Below are positions 46,206 through 55,137 of a DNA stretch of 64,000 bases, piece by piece (position 1 is the stretch's first letter; the number at the start of each line of letters is the position of its first letter). Source of the stretch: CAVPJW01 sp963705525 (GTDB lineage: Bacteria; Acidobacteriota; Vicinamibacteria; Vicinamibacterales; CAVPJW01); the NCBI GenBank assembly GCA_963705525.1, contig CAVPJW010000007.1, forward strand, positions 806,001 through 870,000. Reading direction: 5' to 3'. The notes beneath the pieces were generated by a model that did no database searches, was not told the DNA's origin, and saw only the letters and a program-made list of their open reading frames with translations. Both the position numbers and the translations under genes were made by a program.

Positions 46206-46736
46206 CGCGTTGAGCGAGAGTGAATTAGGAGATTGGCTGGGAGGCAGGGATTCGAGCCGAGTCGCGCCGAGAGGCGCGCGGTGGCCTGAAGATGGGCCGA
46301 GCAGCCATGAGCGAAGCCGAAGGCGAGCGACCGTCGCTTCGAGCGCGGTCAACGCCCGGCGGAGCCGTTCGTCCGCTTCTTTTGCAACCCCCTGTAGTTC
46401 CGCATTGGCACCGACGATCCCGAGCGCCACGAGTGGCGCCATGGCACTGACGACGCTCTGCTTGTCGGTCACTTCGTACACGATGACGTTGCACGGCAAC
46501 AAGAGACCAATCGAGAGCTCGGCATGCAGAGCACGGTCGGCCAGCACCGGATTGCAGGCACCAAGGATCACGTACTTGCGGAAGTCTCGATTCAGTTTTG
46601 TCTTCAGCGTCTGCTGCACGTCGATGCTGGTCAGCACGCCAAACCCTTCAACCTTCAGCGCTGCCGACGTCTGTGCGACCGCGGTTTCGAAGGACACCGG
46701 CAGTGTGATGCTCAATCCATATGCGCTCTGTTCCAT
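46167..46736 (-). CDS. DUF302 protein with repeat-derived C-terminal extension
   Basis: 189 residues, of which about 135 are the DUF302 domain: GLSITLPVSFETAVAQTSAALKVEGFGVLTSIDVQQTLK, YVILGACNPVLADRALHAELSIGLLLPCNVIVYE, and EADERLRRALTALEATVA. DUF302 forms small thiol- or metal-linked stress proteins of unknown reaction. The last 50 or so residues are encoded by the antisense of the right island repeat and integrase tail, so the original stop was lost when the island joined. It is the last gene of the minus-strand efflux/stress operon. Confidence 0.8.
   Translation of the reverse strand: MEQSAYGLSITLPVSFETAVAQTSAALKVEGFGVLTSIDVQQTLKTKLNRDFRKYVILGACNPVLADRALHAELSIGLLLPCNVIVYEVTDKQSVVSAMAPLVALGIVGANAELQGVAKEADERLRRALTALEATVARLRLRSWLLGPSSGHRAPLGATRLESLPPSQSPNSLSLNALGSVCSACLAAA
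46232..46268. repeat. 37-bp tRNA-3'-end-like direct repeat, right copy
   Basis: Identical over 37 bases to 41582-41618. It lies just downstream of the integrase remnant and inside the extended end of the DUF302 gene. Together the copies bracket about 4.65 kb, consistent with attL and attR of an integrated element. Confidence 0.7.
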
Positions 46737-46744
46737 GGTTCGAC

Positions 46745-47245
46745 TCAGCCTTCCGTGATTTCAGGCTCCACGCGGATGGGCGTGGAGAGCGTCGCCGATA
46801 TCAGGCAATGCTTTTTCACTCTTCTCGAGCACGTGCAAGGCCCGAGTTCGATCGGTGCCCGGCGCATCGACGAGCCGAGGACGCAGAACGATCTCTGTAA
46901 ACCGCGTGACACCGTCCTTCCGGTTCACAGTGCCTGCAGCGGCCACGTCAAGGCTGACAAACGCCACCTGGGACGCGCGATTGAACGCAACGTAAACAAA
47001 AAGCACGTCTGCACGGCGGCAAGGAGCAGATGCTCAGGGCTCCAGGCATCTCCCGGCCCGTCGAAGTCTACAGGTGGCGCCGCACGAAGATCCGGCACTC
47101 CTGGGGTTGACAGCACCGCGTAGCCCGCAGGACCGCCGGCCAGAACCACGTCGTAATGGTGTGGCAATGGCTTGATAGAGATCCCTCGTGCCTGCCCCGA
47201 TGGTTCGTCGTGGCGCTGATGCGTCCAGCCATCACCCGCGGACAC
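46745..47245 (-). CDS. OsmC-family peroxidase-like protein, frameshifted
   Basis: About 166 residues over three frames. HHYDVVLAGGPAGYAVLSTPGVPDLRAAPPVDFDGPGDAWSPEHLLLAAVQTCFLFT carries the first redox Cys of OsmC/Ohr proteins. After a break near 47005 come VAFVSLDVAAAGTVNRKDGVTRFTEIVLRPRL, and after one extra base near 46811 EKACLISATLSTPIRVEPEITEG with the second Cys. OsmC proteins detoxify organic hydroperoxides. Both cysteines survive, so the corrected protein should be active. It is part of the efflux/stress operon, overlapping the DUF2892 gene. Confidence 0.78.
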
Positions 47246-47420
47246 CGGCTTTGCGGAGGATCGCCATCATCGGGCACCACTGGGTGAACGCGGACTGAAA
47301 CAGGTTGAGCCCCACGAACAGGGTGAACCACAGGAACAACGGGTTGACGTAGATTCCGAGCAGGACACTTGCCGCGACAAACCCACCCGCAATCAGTCGT
47401 AACGAACGTTCAATGTTCAT
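47232..47420 (-). CDS. DUF2892 (YgaP-like) two-helix membrane protein
   Basis: 62 residues: MNIERSLRLIAGGFVAASVLLGIYVNPLFLWFTLFVGLNLFQSAFTQWCPMMAIL. The NIERSLRLIAG start, two helices and the FTQWCPM Cys-Pro motif are the DUF2892 signature, the membrane part of the rhodanese YgaP. A role in sulfur-trafficking or thiol stress is inferred from that relation. Its ATG is preceded by GGAGAC. It lies 20 bases after the universal stress protein gene. Confidence 0.9.
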   Translation of the reverse strand: MNIERSLRLIAGGFVAASVLLGIYVNPLFLWFTLFVGLNLFQSAFTQWCPMMAILRKAGVRG

Positions 47421-47440
47421 AATGTCTCCTTACTTGCCTG

Positions 47441-48175
47441 TCACAGCGGCCGAATGAACAGCACGGGCCGGTCGCACGTGCCCAGGACCCTGGCGACCGC
47501 GTCCGCGAAGGCCCAGGTTGTGCGATCCCTTGGTGTGGCCATCACCACCAGCGAGGCCTGCTGGAGAGCGGCGGCGTCACACGCGTTGAGCGGTCCAGCG
47601 ATGGTGACCGTGCCGCTGGCGAGGGTCGCGAAGTGCTCGGCGCACAGCTGTGCGTCGGCATCAGCATCGGTTCCGTCCTGTACGAGCGCGAGCCGCTCGA
47701 AGACCGCCTGTGGTGACGCGGCGGCGGCGCGCGTGACGAGGACGGGAGCCACGGCGGCCCGTACGACGCGTTCGGCCACCGACCCCAGCCACCACCGCCC
47801 AGGGCCCCGGCGGCCGTGCGTGCCAAGGACGATGAGATCTGCCAGAGCCGACTCACTGAGGATCGCGTCGACCGGAGGCGCGTCCACGACGACCGCCTCC
47901 ACGGCGTGACCAGCGGCGCGGATCGCGAATTGCGTCAGATGCGCGGTCGCGGCCACCTGCGCCCCAAGTCGCTCCGCTTCGAGCTGAGCGATCTGCTCCA
48001 ACGTGAAGTAGGCGGGCGGCTCGAACCGCTCGGCATGCATGACGCGAAGCCGTGTCTTGAAGCCAGACGCCACCACTCCGGCGAGGGCCACGGCGCGAGC
48101 CGACGCGTCGCCGAAATCCACGCCCACGAGGACGGTCTTCGGCGGGCAGTGTGTCGTCACGGGTCGCGGACTCAT
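47441..48175 (-). CDS. Tandem-domain universal stress protein
   Basis: 244 residues. The first UspA domain is complete: KTVLVGVDFGDASARAVALAG at the N-terminus and DLIVLGTHGRRGPGRWWLGSVAERVVRAAVAPVLV with the ATP-binding G-x2-G-x9-G-S pattern. The second half, from AVFERLALVQDG to DRPVLFIRPL, is a degenerate second domain without the ATP motif. The start at 48175 overlaps the stop of the RND pump gene as ATGA, so it is co-translated with the pump. Confidence 0.9.
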   Translation of the reverse strand: MSPRPVTTHCPPKTVLVGVDFGDASARAVALAGVVASGFKTRLRVMHAERFEPPAYFTLEQIAQLEAERLGAQVAATAHLTQFAIRAAGHAVEAVVVDAPPVDAILSESALADLIVLGTHGRRGPGRWWLGSVAERVVRAAVAPVLVTRAAAASPQAVFERLALVQDGTDADADAQLCAEHFATLASGTVTIAGPLNACDAAALQQASLVVMATPRDRTTWAFADAVARVLGTCDRPVLFIRPL

Positions 48176-51100
48176 GGCGCGACCTCGATCGCCTGTACCG
48201 CGACCGCCAGGTCGCCCCGTTCGTGGCGCTTCGCCATGTAGTAGAGAACAGGTACGGCCATCCGTGACAGCAGCAGCGACGCGACCTCGCCCGCCATCAG
48301 CGAGATGGCGAGCCCCTGAAAGATGGGGTCGAACAGGATCACGCCGGCACCGACCACGACCGCCGCGGCGGTGAGTGCCATCGGCCGGAACCGTACGGCA
48401 CCGGCATCGACGACGGCCTGTTCGAGCGGCACACCATCGCGCAGGCGCAGCTCGATGAAGTCCACCAAGATGATCGAGTTGCGCACGACGATGCCGGCGC
48501 CGGCGATGAAGCCGATCATCGACGTCGCCGTGAAGAAGGCCCCCATTGCCGCATGTGCCGGCAGGATGCCGACGAGCGAGAAGGGGATCGCAGCCATGAT
48601 GAGGAGCGGCGTCCTGAAGGATTGAAACCAGCCGACCACGAGCACGTAGATGAGGACGAGGACTGCGGCGAAGGCCAGCCCGAGATCGCGAAACACCTCG
48701 ATCGTGATGTGCCACTCGCCGTCCCATTTCATTGCGTACCTCGATGTGTCGAAGGGCTGCGTCGCGTTGAAGACCTCGAGCCCGTAGCCTTCCGGCAGCG
48801 AGAGCCGTGCAATCGCCCTGTTCATCGCGAGGATCGCGTAGACGGGACTCTCGTTCTGCCCCGCGAGATCGCCCGTGACGTAGGTCACCGCCTGCAGGTT
48901 CTTGTGATACAGGCTCGTGTCCGCCTCCGTGCGAACGGCCCGCGTCACCTCGCCAACGGCGACGGGTCTGGTACCGCCGAGCCGCAGCGCCTGTACGGCC
49001 TCGAGGGTGCGACCGGCGCGCGGCAACCGCATGACAATTGGGACGTCCTCGCGCGCCTGCGAATCGTGGAGCAGGCCGACGACTTCGCCGGAGCCCGCCA
49101 TCCGTACCACTGACGCGACGGTGGCTGACGACAGCCCTGCCGCCGACGCCTTCTCGCTATCCACCACGAGGGTGACCTTCGGATGCGGGGCCTCGACATA
49201 CCAGTCGGTATCGACGACGCCTGGCGTCTGCTCAAAGATGGCCTTGACCTGCGTCGCCACTTCGATTCGACGCGTGGCATCTGGTCCGTACACTTCAGCA
49301 ACCAGGGTCTGAAGCACTGGCGGGCCCGGTGGCACTTCTGCCACTTGCAGCGTGGCGCCGAACGACCGCCCGATCGGCAGCAACCGGTCGCGGACACGGC
49401 GCGCGACGTCGTGACTCTGCACGGAGCGCTCGCCCTTGGCCACGAGGTTCACCTGCAGATCGGCGAGATGCGGTGCCCCGCGGAGAAAGTAGTGACGCAC
49501 CAACCCGTTGAAGTTGTAGGGCGCCGACGTGCCGACATAGTGCTGCACGTCGGTCACCGCCCCGTCCTCTAGCGCGGCCGAGGCCAGCGCCGACGCCACG
49601 CGTGCGGTCGTTTCGAGCGCGGTGCCCTCCGGCATGTCGACCATCACCTGGAATTCGCTCTTGTTGTCGAAGGGCAGCATCTTCACGGTCACGAGCCCGA
49701 GCGGCACGAAGGCCACCGCCACCAGCAGCAGCGCCGCCACGCTCACGAGAAACAGCGCGCGCATCCGGCCGCTCGAGATGAGTGGACCCATTACGCGTCG
49801 GTACAGGCGCGTGAAGAAGTCCTCTTCGCCATGGTCGTGATGGCTGGCCGGTTTCAAGAGCCGCACCGCCGCCCACGGCGTCACCACGAAGGCGACCACG
49901 AGCGAAAAGACCATCGCCGCCGACGCGCCGATGGGAATCGGCCGCATGTACGGCCCCATCAGGCCACCGACAAACGCCATCGGCAGGATGGCGGCCACCA
50001 CGGCGAGCGTCGCCAGGATCGTGGGGTTGCCCACCTCGTCCACGGCACGGAGCGCCACGGCAATCAGCCCGTCCGAATCGTCGGCGCGCAACCGCGCATG
50101 CCGCACGATGTTCTCCACCACGACAATCGCGTCATCCACCAGGATGCCGATGGAGAAGATCAAGGCGAATAAGGTGATGCGGTTGAGGGTGTAGCCGTAG
50201 AGATAGAACATGAACAGCGTCAGCGCGAGGGTGACCGGTATCGCGACGAGCACCACCGCGGCTTCCCGTCGGCCGAGCACCAGCCAGATCAGTACCGAGA
50301 CCGACAGCACCGCCAGCAGCATGTGCCACAGCAGCTCGTTGCTCTTCTCGGCCGCGGTCTCGCCGTAGTCGCGGGTGATCGTTAAGTGCACGTCGGTGGG
50401 CACCAGCGTGCCCTTCAACGTGTCGAGCTTTCGTGTCACGTTGTGCGCGACGTCGATCGCGTTGGTGCCCTTGCGCTTGGCCACGGCGATCGTGACGGCG
50501 GGATGCGCGCCGGACTCGTGGGACTGATATGTGACGTAGGCCCTTGGCTCCGCGTCGCCATCGTCAACGTCCGCCACGTCACCCACGCGCACCGCCCGCC
50601 CGCCTGCGCTGCTGACGACCACCCGACGGACATCATCAACCGTGCTCAGTTGACTGCCGGCCTCCAGGCCGGTGATGTGCCCCGCCGTGACCGATCCCGA
50701 CGCGGCGCCTCGCGCGTTGGTCGCGACGATCGCACGCTGGACGGAGAGCGGGTCCAACTCATAGGCCGCCAACCGTGCGGGATCGACGTCCACCCGGAGC
50801 TGACGTGGTCGTCCGCCGATGAGCGTCACCTCCGACACATCGGTGACTTCGGCGATGGCGTCGCGCAGTTGAGCGGCGAGCCCCCGCATCTGGTCGTCGC
50901 CATAACGCTCGGACCACACGGTGATGGCCATGATCGGGACGTCATCGATTGAGCGCGGCTTCACGATGGGGCCGATGACGCCCGGCGGAATGCGATCCGC
51001 GTGTGCGGCGAGCTTCTGATTGAGCCTGACGAGCGCTGCTTCTTCCGGTTGCCCAACCTTGAAGCGCACGACCACCATCGACTGTCCGGTGGACGACGTC

Positions 51101-51363
51101 GAGTAGACGTACTCGACACCCGGCACCTCCCACAGGAGCTGCTCCATCGGTCGCGTGACACGCTGCTCGACGTCCGCCGCCGTGGCACCTGGCATCTCCA
51201 CGAAGACGTCGACCATCGGGACTATGATTTGCGGCTCTTCCTCACGGGGCAGCGCCATGATCGCCAGCGCCCCGAGCGCCAGTGAGGCCCCGATAAAGAG
51301 CGGCGTCAGCTTCGAGCCGATGAATGCCGCCGCCAGTCGTCCCGCCGCGCCGTAGGAAGTCAT
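48172..51363 (-). CDS. RND efflux pump inner-membrane subunit
   Basis: 1063 residues, full length for AcrB/MdtC-type pumps. Two repeats of helix plus large porter domains: PREEEPQIIVPMVDVFVEMPGATAADVEQRVTRPMEQLLWEVPGV, LRVDVDPARLAAYELD, then the central helices with FSIGILVDDAIVVVENIVRHARL holding the paired Asp residues of the proton relay. The later half has FFTATSMIGFIAGAGIVVRNSIILVDFIELRL and LTAAAVVVGAGVILFDPIFQGLAISL. Pump type (drug, metal or solvent) is not fixed; the charged metal residues of CzcA are not evident. It joins adaptor and stress genes by four-base overlaps. Confidence 0.95.
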   Translation of the reverse strand: MTSYGAAGRLAAAFIGSKLTPLFIGASLALGALAIMALPREEEPQIIVPMVDVFVEMPGATAADVEQRVTRPMEQLLWEVPGVEYVYSTSSTGQSMVVVRFKVGQPEEAALVRLNQKLAAHADRIPPGVIGPIVKPRSIDDVPIMAITVWSERYGDDQMRGLAAQLRDAIAEVTDVSEVTLIGGRPRQLRVDVDPARLAAYELDPLSVQRAIVATNARGAASGSVTAGHITGLEAGSQLSTVDDVRRVVVSSAGGRAVRVGDVADVDDGDAEPRAYVTYQSHESGAHPAVTIAVAKRKGTNAIDVAHNVTRKLDTLKGTLVPTDVHLTITRDYGETAAEKSNELLWHMLLAVLSVSVLIWLVLGRREAAVVLVAIPVTLALTLFMFYLYGYTLNRITLFALIFSIGILVDDAIVVVENIVRHARLRADDSDGLIAVALRAVDEVGNPTILATLAVVAAILPMAFVGGLMGPYMRPIPIGASAAMVFSLVVAFVVTPWAAVRLLKPASHHDHGEEDFFTRLYRRVMGPLISSGRMRALFLVSVAALLLVAVAFVPLGLVTVKMLPFDNKSEFQVMVDMPEGTALETTARVASALASAALEDGAVTDVQHYVGTSAPYNFNGLVRHYFLRGAPHLADLQVNLVAKGERSVQSHDVARRVRDRLLPIGRSFGATLQVAEVPPGPPVLQTLVAEVYGPDATRRIEVATQVKAIFEQTPGVVDTDWYVEAPHPKVTLVVDSEKASAAGLSSATVASVVRMAGSGEVVGLLHDSQAREDVPIVMRLPRAGRTLEAVQALRLGGTRPVAVGEVTRAVRTEADTSLYHKNLQAVTYVTGDLAGQNESPVYAILAMNRAIARLSLPEGYGLEVFNATQPFDTSRYAMKWDGEWHITIEVFRDLGLAFAAVLVLIYVLVVGWFQSFRTPLLIMAAIPFSLVGILPAHAAMGAFFTATSMIGFIAGAGIVVRNSIILVDFIELRLRDGVPLEQAVVDAGAVRFRPMALTAAAVVVGAGVILFDPIFQGLAISLMAGEVASLLLSRMAVPVLYYMAKRHERGDLAVAVQAIEVAP

Positions 51364-52532
51364 CGACCGCCCCCCGCCTTGACGCGACGGCCGTCAGTCA
51401 AAGCCGGCGGTGGGGACAAGATCACGAGATCGCCGTCGGACAGCCCGGCCAGCACCTCGGTGCCGCTCACATTGACCAGGCGGACGCGCGCGATGTCTTC
51501 TTCGACGACGAAGACCGACGTCACTTGGCCGCGGCGCACGAGCGCGCCGGCCGGCACCGTCAGTACACGTCGAGGCTGGGTGCTGAAGCGAGCCCGACCG
51601 AACATCCCTGAGCGCAACCCGCCATCAGCGGGCAGCGCAATCTTGACGAGAAACGCCCGCGCGTCTGCGTCCACCGCGCGACCGACCTCAGCCACCGTTC
51701 CGCTGACCACTCTCGGCGCGCTTCCTGAACCTGCATCGAGGGCGATCGGCACAGTCGCGCCAGGTGCAATCTGCCCGACCCGCGATTCGTCCACGTTGAC
51801 GTCAAGTCGGAAGCCGCGCGTGTCCTCGACCCGCATCAGCGGTGTCCCAGGGGCCGCCATGTTGCCCGGCTCGACCATCTTCTCGGTGACCACGCCGTCG
51901 AACGGCGCCGCGATGCGCGAGAACGTTTCGACGGTCTCTGCCGCCTCGCTGGCGGCCCGCGCGCCTTCCACTCCTGAGAGGGCGGCCTGTGCGCGTGCCG
52001 CGGAACCCGCAACCCGCGCTTCCGCCGCGCGCAGCGCACCGGTGACATCGTCGAGCTCCTGCTGCGTGGCCGAGCGTTTAGCGTGCAGGCTCGCGACACG
52101 CGCATGGGTCGTGCGCGCCAAAGCGAGACCGGCCTCGGCCGCCTGTCGCTCGGATCCCGCGGCGATGACGTCCTGATCGGCCGACAGCCCCGCCGCGCGC
52201 GCTCGGCGTGCCTGCGCGGCGAGGTCGCGCGCCTCGAGGACGATCAGCACTTGACCCGCACGGACGTGGTCGCCTGGTACCGCGTGGACCTCGCGGATCG
52301 GCGCGAGGATGCGAGCCATGATCGTGGCCGTCGTCCGTGCCTGGACCACGCCGCCAGCCTCGAACGCGTCCGTGATGTCGGCCATGGCTATGGGCGCGAC
52401 CGCAACGGGGATGGCGTCCGGTGGCTCGGAGGCTGCCGTTTTCGGCCCGCGCGAACAGGCCGGCAGGGCGAGACTGATGACGAGGGCAGACCCCGCGAGG
52501 AGTGATGAGTGTCTCAGCGTCATGTCGGTCAT
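51360..52532 (-). CDS. RND efflux periplasmic adaptor (membrane fusion protein)
   Basis: 390 residues. A lipoprotein signal (LLAGSALVISLALPACSRG) anchors it. GGVVQARTTATIMARILAPIREVHAVPGDHVRAGQVLIVLEA is the lipoyl/barrel-sandwich half-motif; a long Ala/Arg-rich coiled hairpin follows (residues about 105-200), then TFSRIAAPFDGVVTEKMVEPGNMAAPGTPLMRVED, the second half. It links the pump to TolC. Start and stop both overlap neighbours as ATGA. Confidence 0.93.
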   Translation of the reverse strand: MTDMTLRHSSLLAGSALVISLALPACSRGPKTAASEPPDAIPVAVAPIAMADITDAFEAGGVVQARTTATIMARILAPIREVHAVPGDHVRAGQVLIVLEARDLAAQARRARAAGLSADQDVIAAGSERQAAEAGLALARTTHARVASLHAKRSATQQELDDVTGALRAAEARVAGSAARAQAALSGVEGARAASEAAETVETFSRIAAPFDGVVTEKMVEPGNMAAPGTPLMRVEDTRGFRLDVNVDESRVGQIAPGATVPIALDAGSGSAPRVVSGTVAEVGRAVDADARAFLVKIALPADGGLRSGMFGRARFSTQPRRVLTVPAGALVRRGQVTSVFVVEEDIARVRLVNVSGTEVLAGLSDGDLVILSPPPALTDGRRVKAGGGR

Positions 52533-53851
52533 CGCCTTCCCAGCGCCCGTTGAAGCGTCGCGCTCGCCGTCAGCACCGCCACCTGCGCTGTGACTCGTTG
52601 CGCTTCCGCCTGGGCCACGGCTTCAGTCGATCGCACCAGTGACGTCACGTCGGTGAGCCCGGCTTCGTATCGATCGCGGATGATGCGTCGGCTTTCGCGC
52701 GCCTGCGCCACTGCGTCCCGGCCGACCGCCTCGCTCGCTCGGGCGGCGTCAAGTCTCGCGACGGCGACGTGGACGTCGAGTCTGGCAGCGGTCTCACTCT
52801 TGCTGCGTTCGAATGCGCGTCGCGTGGCCTCATCGTTCGCCTCGGCGAGCCGCGCCTTGTCTGCAAATCCGTGGAACACGTTGACGCGTGCGACGGCTCC
52901 GACGATCCAACTTGATGCGCGGCTGTTCCACGCGCCGCCGTTGAATTCCCAGCCACCCTGCACCGACACCTGCGGAAGGAACGCCTCGCGGGCCGCCGTC
53001 TGACTCGCGCGAGCGAGCTGCTCTTGGAGCGCGGCGAGCGTCACATCCGGTCGGTTCTTGAGCGCCTCCGCTTCGAGTGCCGCGAGATCGGTCGCGTCGA
53101 TAATGGCAACCGCAGGAGAGGGTCCGAGCAGGAATGCCTCATCGAGCGGCTCGCCCATCACCTGGTTGAGCTGCGCGCGTGCAATGCGCTCGTCGGACGC
53201 CGCGCGAATCTGCTGCTCGCGCGCCTGGGAGACGTGCACGTCGATCTGCAGCACGTCGGCATCGGTGACGCGTCCCGCGTCTCTCCGGTTGCCAGCCAGC
53301 TCTCGATCGGCGAGCGCCGTGGCGACGGCGGCATCGGCAGATTGGCGGGCACCGGCGGTCACCAGGACACGGCCGTAAGCGTCCGTCACGCTCGCGGCAA
53401 GGTCATGGTCCACCATGAGGCGAGTGGCGGTCGCGATCTCGTGACCGATGCCGGCCACGGCGACATTGGCCTTGGTGGCCGAATCGAACAGGGGCTGCTC
53501 GACCGTCACCGCGGAGCGAAAGTTGTCAACCGCGTCGGGATGATTGAGCGCCCCGAGGGCGAAATCCGCGGCGGTGAACTGCCGCTGGGACAGTAAAGAA
53601 CTGAAGACAAACACCGGCTGATTACCACGCTGCCACGATTCGGCAACGTCCACGCGTGGCCAGTAACCAGCCCTCGCCTGCGTGACCCGCTGAGCCGCCT
53701 CGCGCTCCCCTGCGGCGCTGCTGCCGGCGTCAGGGTTGTGCGCGCGGGCACGAGCGATCGCGTCTGTCAGGCTCAACGGGGTTTGGGCCGCGGCGGGCGC
53801 GGCCAGCCCGAGGATGGCCAGGAGGAGGTAGGTCGCTGGACGGCGTCGCAT
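52529..53851 (-). CDS. TolC-family outer-membrane efflux protein
   Basis: 440 residues from the ATG at 53851. Signal peptide MRRRPATYLLLAILGLAAPAAAQ, then LSLTDAIARARAHNPD and long amphipathic helices with two internal repeats, ending LTDVTSLVRSTEAVAQAEAQRVTAQVAVLTASATLQRALGR. These are the TolC trimer tunnel helices. The frame is open upstream to 54112, but the signal fixes the start. It is the first gene of the seven-gene efflux/stress operon. Confidence 0.93.
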   Translation of the reverse strand: MRRRPATYLLLAILGLAAPAAAQTPLSLTDAIARARAHNPDAGSSAAGEREAAQRVTQARAGYWPRVDVAESWQRGNQPVFVFSSLLSQRQFTAADFALGALNHPDAVDNFRSAVTVEQPLFDSATKANVAVAGIGHEIATATRLMVDHDLAASVTDAYGRVLVTAGARQSADAAVATALADRELAGNRRDAGRVTDADVLQIDVHVSQAREQQIRAASDERIARAQLNQVMGEPLDEAFLLGPSPAVAIIDATDLAALEAEALKNRPDVTLAALQEQLARASQTAAREAFLPQVSVQGGWEFNGGAWNSRASSWIVGAVARVNVFHGFADKARLAEANDEATRRAFERSKSETAARLDVHVAVARLDAARASEAVGRDAVAQARESRRIIRDRYEAGLTDVTSLVRSTEAVAQAEAQRVTAQVAVLTASATLQRALGRR

Positions 53852-54123
53852 CTCAATCACAGAGATTCCAGAACTTGCCCTTGGTGACAGATCACGACCT
53901 TGGCTGTTCGAATCAGTGGCTCCGCCGATCAGACGCAGGTCCGCCGCCGCCTCAAATGCCTCTATGCACGGCTGATTGCGCCGAAGCTGTCCTGGGGCAT
54001 CCGACCAGATAGGCGAACTGACGGGGCTTCGAGCCAACAATTTGGCGGACGAGCATGATTCCTCCCTGAGCGTGTCAGTACGACAGATGCTCGTTTCGCG
54101 GAAACATGACACCAGGCAAGGTC

Positions 54124-54894
54124 CTATCCGAATCGTGCCGGGGCAAACACCGTCGGGTCCTCCACAAGGAGCGGGCTTCGCGCCTTGAACGCCTCGGCAT
54201 ACCGCACACCGACGAGGCTTCCGACATACCGGTCTTCGGCGCTGTACTTGTCCAGGAGCGTCGCCTGGTCGCCGCTGAAAACCGACTCGTAGGCCGTGAG
54301 CGCCGCCCTCTTCTGCTCGTAGACCTCGCTCACGTCGACAGCGAAGTCAAAGCCGTTCCACGGCGGTTCCATCCGGCAGTGCCCGAAGAACAGCCGCTCG
54401 ACCTCGTGCGGCTCCGTACCATCCAGCGCCTCACCGCCAGGCACCTCATCCCACTTCGGCAACCGTGCGTAGAACACGCCGTATACCACGATCTCAGTGG
54501 CTGCTGGGTGGTCGGGGTGCACCCCTCCCCCAGCAGTCGTGAAGACGAATCGTGGCTTGTGCATTCGAATCAGGCGCGCCACCGTCAGTCTGGCCTCGGG
54601 AGAGTCGCGAATGAGCCGGTCGTGGAGCGAGAGGACGACGCGGGAAACGCCGAGGATTGCAGCCGCCTGCTCGGCCTGCCGCTGGCGGACACCTCGAACG
54701 GCGTGACGCGCCGGCTCGCCGTCGCACAAATCGACGAACAACACGCGCAGTCCGCTGCGCACGAGTTTCGCGGCGGTGCCGCCGAGGACGGCCTCCAGAT
54801 CGTCAGGGTGAGCGCCGAACGCCACGACATCGTAGCGTTCGGGCCGGGACGTTCCTCCCATGCCGGCCGCTGGCGGAAGAGCGTGTCTCGTCAT
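54124..54894 (-). CDS. PIG-L/LmbE-family deacetylase
   Basis: 256 residues. The zinc site is AFGAHPDDLEAVLGGTAAKL (His-Pro-Asp-Asp) near residue 28 and GGGVHPDHPAATEIV near residue 122. The family removes N-acetyl groups from sugars, including the bacillithiol and mycothiol intermediates. Given the thiol-stress genes nearby, a low-molecular-weight thiol pathway is a tempting but unproven link. It is the only gene between the efflux operon and the second DUF2892 protein, and it is intact. Confidence 0.9.
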   Translation of the reverse strand: MTRHALPPAAGMGGTSRPERYDVVAFGAHPDDLEAVLGGTAAKLVRSGLRVLFVDLCDGEPARHAVRGVRQRQAEQAAAILGVSRVVLSLHDRLIRDSPEARLTVARLIRMHKPRFVFTTAGGGVHPDHPAATEIVVYGVFYARLPKWDEVPGGEALDGTEPHEVERLFFGHCRMEPPWNGFDFAVDVSEVYEQKRAALTAYESVFSGDQATLLDKYSAEDRYVGSLVGVRYAEAFKARSPLLVEDPTVFAPARFG

Positions 54895-54909
54895 GACTGC
54901 TGGCCGGGC

Positions 54910-55137
54910 TCAACAATGTGGGCACGGGTTCGTCTTGGCCTTGCCGGTGGCATACCCGAAGAGGCTGTATGCGGGACACCAGCCGGCGAGCCCGCTCAGG
55001 AACGCCACTCCGCCTGCACCCGTCAGCACGATACTGAGAGCGCCCGAGGTGAAACCGCCCCAGCCGGCGTACATCAACAGGATTCCGCTCAGGAGCCTGA
55101 CTGCACGATCCCAGTCCGCTTCGTTGGTGAACGTCAT
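54910..55137 (-). CDS. DUF2892 membrane protein with Cys-rich end
   Basis: 75 residues from the ATG at 55137, preceded by GAGGGG. EADWDRAVRLLSGILLMYAGWG, then LSIVLTGAGGVAFLSGLAGWCPAYSLFGYATGKAKTNPCPHC. It shares the two-helix and Trp-Cys-Pro plan of the DUF2892 protein at 47232, plus a terminal CPHC that could bind metal or react with sulfur species. It lies 15 bases before the PIG-L gene, in the same direction. Confidence 0.85.
   Translation of the reverse strand: MTFTNEADWDRAVRLLSGILLMYAGWGGFTSGALSIVLTGAGGVAFLSGLAGWCPAYSLFGYATGKAKTNPCPHC

Noticed and set aside
48172..51363. A heavy-metal (CzcA) assignment for the RND pump
   Set aside because: The extra acidic/metal residues of heavy-metal pumps are not evident; the sequence fits a general RND pump, so the substrate is left open.
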